Of a stretch of 9,188 nucleotides of DNA, positions 8,020 through 9,188 are shown piece after piece; within the stretch, counting starts at the first letter, position 1, and each line of letters opens with the position of its first letter. Origin of the DNA: Minisyncoccota bacterium (GTDB taxonomy: Bacteria; Verrucomicrobiota; Lentisphaeria; Oligosphaerales; MVZH01). The notes beneath the pieces are model-generated. The model had not been told where the DNA came from, did no database searches, and was given only the letters and a program-made list of their open reading frames with translations. The position numbers and the translations under genes were made by a program. The stretch spans positions 1 through 9,188 of the forward strand of contig JAIPIM010000160.1 of assembly GCA_021734725.1 (NCBI GenBank). Reading direction: 5' to 3'.

Positions 8020-8054
8020 CTAACGTCCCCTATTTAACCCTTTTTTCACCTAAC
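8005..8054 (-). promoter_or_regulatory. Five-unit 10-bp AGG array, probable MraZ operator
   Basis: On the minus strand, five consecutive decamers carry AGG at the same position: GTTAGGTGAA, AAAAGGGTTA, AATAGGGGAC, GTTAGGTGAG and TAAAGGCACA. Units 1 and 4 share 9 of 10 bases. The 10-bp spacing puts every G run on the same face of the helix. Known MraZ operators are short G-rich repeats (TGGGN in E. coli) spaced at one helical turn before mraZ, so the function is inferred from pattern and place. The array runs from the candidate -10 box into the mraZ coding start, so binding could block both transcription and early elongation. Confidence 0.7.
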
Positions 8055-8081
8055 ACTACTGTGGAAATCAGCACATGGCAA
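8053..8081 (-). promoter_or_regulatory. Candidate sigma-70-type promoter of the dcw operon
   Basis: TTGCCA (8081-8076, five of six consensus bases) is followed after exactly 17 bases by TAGTGT (8058-8053, three of six). The start would fall near 8046, about 27 bases before the mraZ GTG. The weak -10 overlaps the first AGG decamer, which agrees with repression by MraZ. The call is from eye inspection only. Readthrough from rnpB could also feed the operon. Confidence 0.45.
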
Positions 8082-8102
8082 GTCCTGCCACACTTTTTTT
8101 TG

Positions 8103-8126
8103 AAAAAAAGGAGGAGGGGAAGAGAG
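8103..8126 (-). terminator. Pyrimidine tract ending in U7 after rnpB, weak terminator candidate
   Basis: Right after the closing P1 strand of RNase P RNA the transcript is all pyrimidine and ends in seven U (8109-8103). A GC helix (P1) followed by U7 could end transcription, but 16 bases separate them, which is too many for a classic intrinsic terminator. The T7 is followed by C and A8, forming an AT palindrome. I see no better terminator between rnpB and mraZ. Confidence 0.3.
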
Positions 8127-8515
8127 TGAGCAGCTTCCCACGGATGTAAGCCGGATTCTGTGCCCTGCCCTAAGACAGGCGACGACCATTCATCTAAGCG
8201 ACTGGTACCCGGGACTGTCGCGCGGAGAGCGCGGTGATGCGGGCCACATCGTCGTCCCCTATTTAGTCTTGCTCCGGAAGGGGTTTACCCTGCCCCCTCG
8301 GTTACCCTCGGGGCGGTGGGCTCTTACCCCACCTTTTCACCCTTATCCCGATCTCGCCGCCAGCGGCTGTCGGGACGGTATTTTTTCTGTGGCACTTTCC
8401 TTCCCGCGGCATATCGTCCGCGGTATCCTTCGGAGGAAGGACTTCCCGCCCTGTGGAGTCCGGACTTTCCTCCCCGATACTTCGGGGCGGCCGTCCTCCG
8501 CGGGCAACTGCTCAC
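8126..8515 (-). ncRNA. rnpB: RNase P RNA, bacterial type A
   Basis: This is the catalytic RNA of ribonuclease P, which removes 5' leaders from tRNA precursors. The ends are set by a perfect 8-bp P1 helix: GTGAGCAG (8515-8508) pairs with CTGCTCAC (8133-8126), giving about 390 nt. Conserved blocks in order: GAGGAAAGTCCGGACTCC (from about 8472), with a P3-like hairpin CCCCGA/TCGGGG just before it; GATAAGGGTGAAAAGGTGGG; GGTAAGAGCCCACC; CAGGGTAAACCCC; GGAGCAAGACTAAATAGGGG; CTTAGATGAATGGTCG; and ACAGAATCCGGCTTAC at the 3' side. AAGTCCGGA and TCCGGCTT form helix P4 with the bulged U. The TAGATGAATG and TAAATAGGGG blocks and overall order match E. coli-like type A. A 165-codon plus-strand frame here is spurious. 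Confidence 0.96.
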
Positions 8516-8520
8516 ACTAT

Positions 8521-8549
8521 AAGATAGCCGTTACAACACCTTGGTTCCA
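8521..8549 (-). promoter_or_regulatory. Possible rnpB promoter
   Basis: TATCTT (8526-8521) lies 5 bases before the expected RNA 5' end at 8515 and matches the -10 consensus at four of six bases. With a 17-base spacer the -35 would be TGGAAC (8549-8544), a poor match. An overlapping TATAGT (8521-8516) matches better but is too close to the mature end. Support is mainly position. Confidence 0.35.
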
Positions 8550-8553
8550 GGTG
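8537..8553. repeat. Inverted repeat CACCT-N7-AGGTG upstream of rnpB
   Basis: Two 5-base arms face each other across 7 bases and overlap the possible rnpB -35 region. It may be a protein-binding dyad, a small hairpin, or chance. No U tract follows on either strand, so it does not look like a terminator. Confidence 0.4.
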
Positions 8554-8565
8554 ACGCGCCACGAG

Positions 8566-8583
8566 TTTAGGTGGCACCCTAAA
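8566..8583. repeat. Inverted repeat TTTAGG-N6-CCTAAA between the unknown gene and rnpB
   Basis: A perfect 6-base dyad lies 70 bases after the stop of the upstream gene and about 50 bases before the RNase P RNA. The centre can also pair as GGTG/CACC. There is no following T run. Function unknown; operator or processing site are possibilities. Confidence 0.45.
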
Positions 8584-8653
8584 GTTGATCGTGTGTGGCG
8601 CATCGTGGGCCTGGCACACAGTGCTCGGCGGCTGTTTCAGAAAGACAAGGCCG

Positions 8654-9188
8654 TCAGGGGGGTGTGCCCGCGCCAACTTCTGCATCAGCCATTGGAACAT
8701 GTTCCTCCACTGCCCTCCGCAGGCGATTCGCAAGAATCTCCGGGAAACTGTTCAAACAACGGTTGAGCATGGTCCGTTTCATCTGGTCAAAAGGCGGGAG
8801 CCCGCGGCGGTCCTCGGATCCTTTTACCTGATTCATGTATTTTCTCCACACTTGTTGCGCCAACCGATGAAATGCTTCACCACGCTCAAAATCACCCAAG
8901 GCCAGTGCATAATACATGCGGAAAAGGAAGCCCTGTACGGTTGCCTGGCCCTGGTCGAACGTGGCTGACGAGATGTCACCGGCCAGTTCACGCAGCACAA
9001 ACTGATTCAAGGCGGCCCTGTATTTCGACTTCGAAAAACGTTCCCGCAAGCGGTCGTAGTAGTCCGCGGCTTTTTGTTCTCGCCCAAATGAGTAAAGGGT
9101 AACGACGGCATCAACCATGAAGTTCCCGTAACCTGACTCGATCGAAGAATTTTCGGGATGTTGCTCAATTGTATCCAGGTAGCGCTCA
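8654..9188 (-). CDS. Unrecognised protein, C-terminal 178 residues, helical-repeat-like
   Basis: The frame runs in from the right edge without a stop and ends at TGA 8656-8654, so the true start is outside the window. An internal ATG at 9118 has coding sequence continuing above it and is not taken as the start. I do not recognise the family. Seen: mostly alpha-helical, charged sequence with repeated aromatic/small-residue spacing, for example VVTLYSFGREQKAADYYDRLRERFSKSKY and FRMYYALALGDFERGEAFHRLAQQVWRKY (shown in part). This resembles TPR-type or TPR-like helix pairs. No signal peptide or membrane segment is seen in the visible part. It is on the same strand as rnpB and dcw, 138 bases upstream of rnpB. 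Coding status is well supported by the long open frame; function is unknown. Confidence 0.75.
   Translation of the reverse strand, partial: ERYLDTIEQHPENSSIESGYGNFMVDAVVTLYSFGREQKAADYYDRLRERFSKSKYRAALNQFVLRELAGDISSATFDQGQATVQGFLFRMYYALALGDFERGEAFHRLAQQVWRKYMNQVKGSEDRRGLPPFDQMKRTMLNRCLNSFPEILANRLRRAVEEHVPMADAEVGAGTPP

Noticed and set aside
7261..8037. 258-codon plus-strand open frame
   Set aside because: Antisense to rsmH and mraZ, both clear genes; high GC makes long antisense frames common.
8566..8583. Inverted repeat as a terminator of the upstream gene
   Set aside because: No T run follows the dyad on either strand; kept only as a repeat.
8531..8610. Possible tRNA because of GGTTC-like and stem-like segments
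   Set aside because: No acceptor stem, anticodon arm or D-arm can be assembled on either strand.
8269..8766. 165-codon plus-strand open frame
   Set aside because: It lies across the antisense of RNase P RNA and the end of the unknown minus-strand gene; Pro/Arg/Cys-rich translation without domain motifs.

Overview
The window holds the front end of a bacterial dcw (division and cell wall) cluster, all on the minus strand, so it reads from right to left. In transcription order it contains the 3' end of an unrecognised helical-repeat-like gene, the type A RNase P RNA (rnpB), then mraZ, rsmH, an ftsL-like gene, ftsI, murE, murF, and finally the first 439 codons of a glycoside hydrolase family 20 (beta-N-acetylhexosaminidase-like) gene that runs off the left edge. 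I found no convincing plus-strand gene, tRNA, insertion sequence or CRISPR array. The long plus-strand open frames lie antisense to genes with clear family motifs.

The organism is a bacterium of moderately high GC that makes meso-diaminopimelate peptidoglycan: MurE carries the DNPR motif and there is a full MurE/MurF/FtsI/FtsL set. The RNase P RNA is the ancestral type A form. A GH20 gene of the cytoplasmic-looking type next to the cell-wall genes, together with the sequence flavour, makes me think of the PVC superphylum (Kiritimatiellota/Lentisphaerota). This is a guess and not something the window proves.

Region by region: 8654-9188 is the C-terminal part of an unknown protein. 8516-8653 carries two inverted repeats and a possible rnpB promoter. 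8126-8515 is rnpB, closed by a perfect 8-bp P1 helix. 8020-8125 is a short regulatory region with a 25-base homopurine/homopyrimidine tract, a candidate promoter, and a 10-bp-periodic AGG array that matches the logic of an MraZ operator and overlaps the mraZ GTG start. 1-8019 is a tightly packed operon. Most junctions are 3 to 90 bases, and murE overlaps the end of ftsI.

The genes form one pathway. MraZ probably represses the operon, and RsmH methylates 16S rRNA. The FtsL-like protein and FtsI act in the septal machinery. MurE and MurF add the third residue and the terminal dipeptide to UDP-MurNAc. The unusual element is the GH20 gene, whose perfect Shine-Dalgarno sequence is built from the last two codons of murF. 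It occupies the place where mraY or murD is usually found, which suggests co-translation with cell-wall precursor enzymes and perhaps a role in amino-sugar or peptidoglycan turnover.
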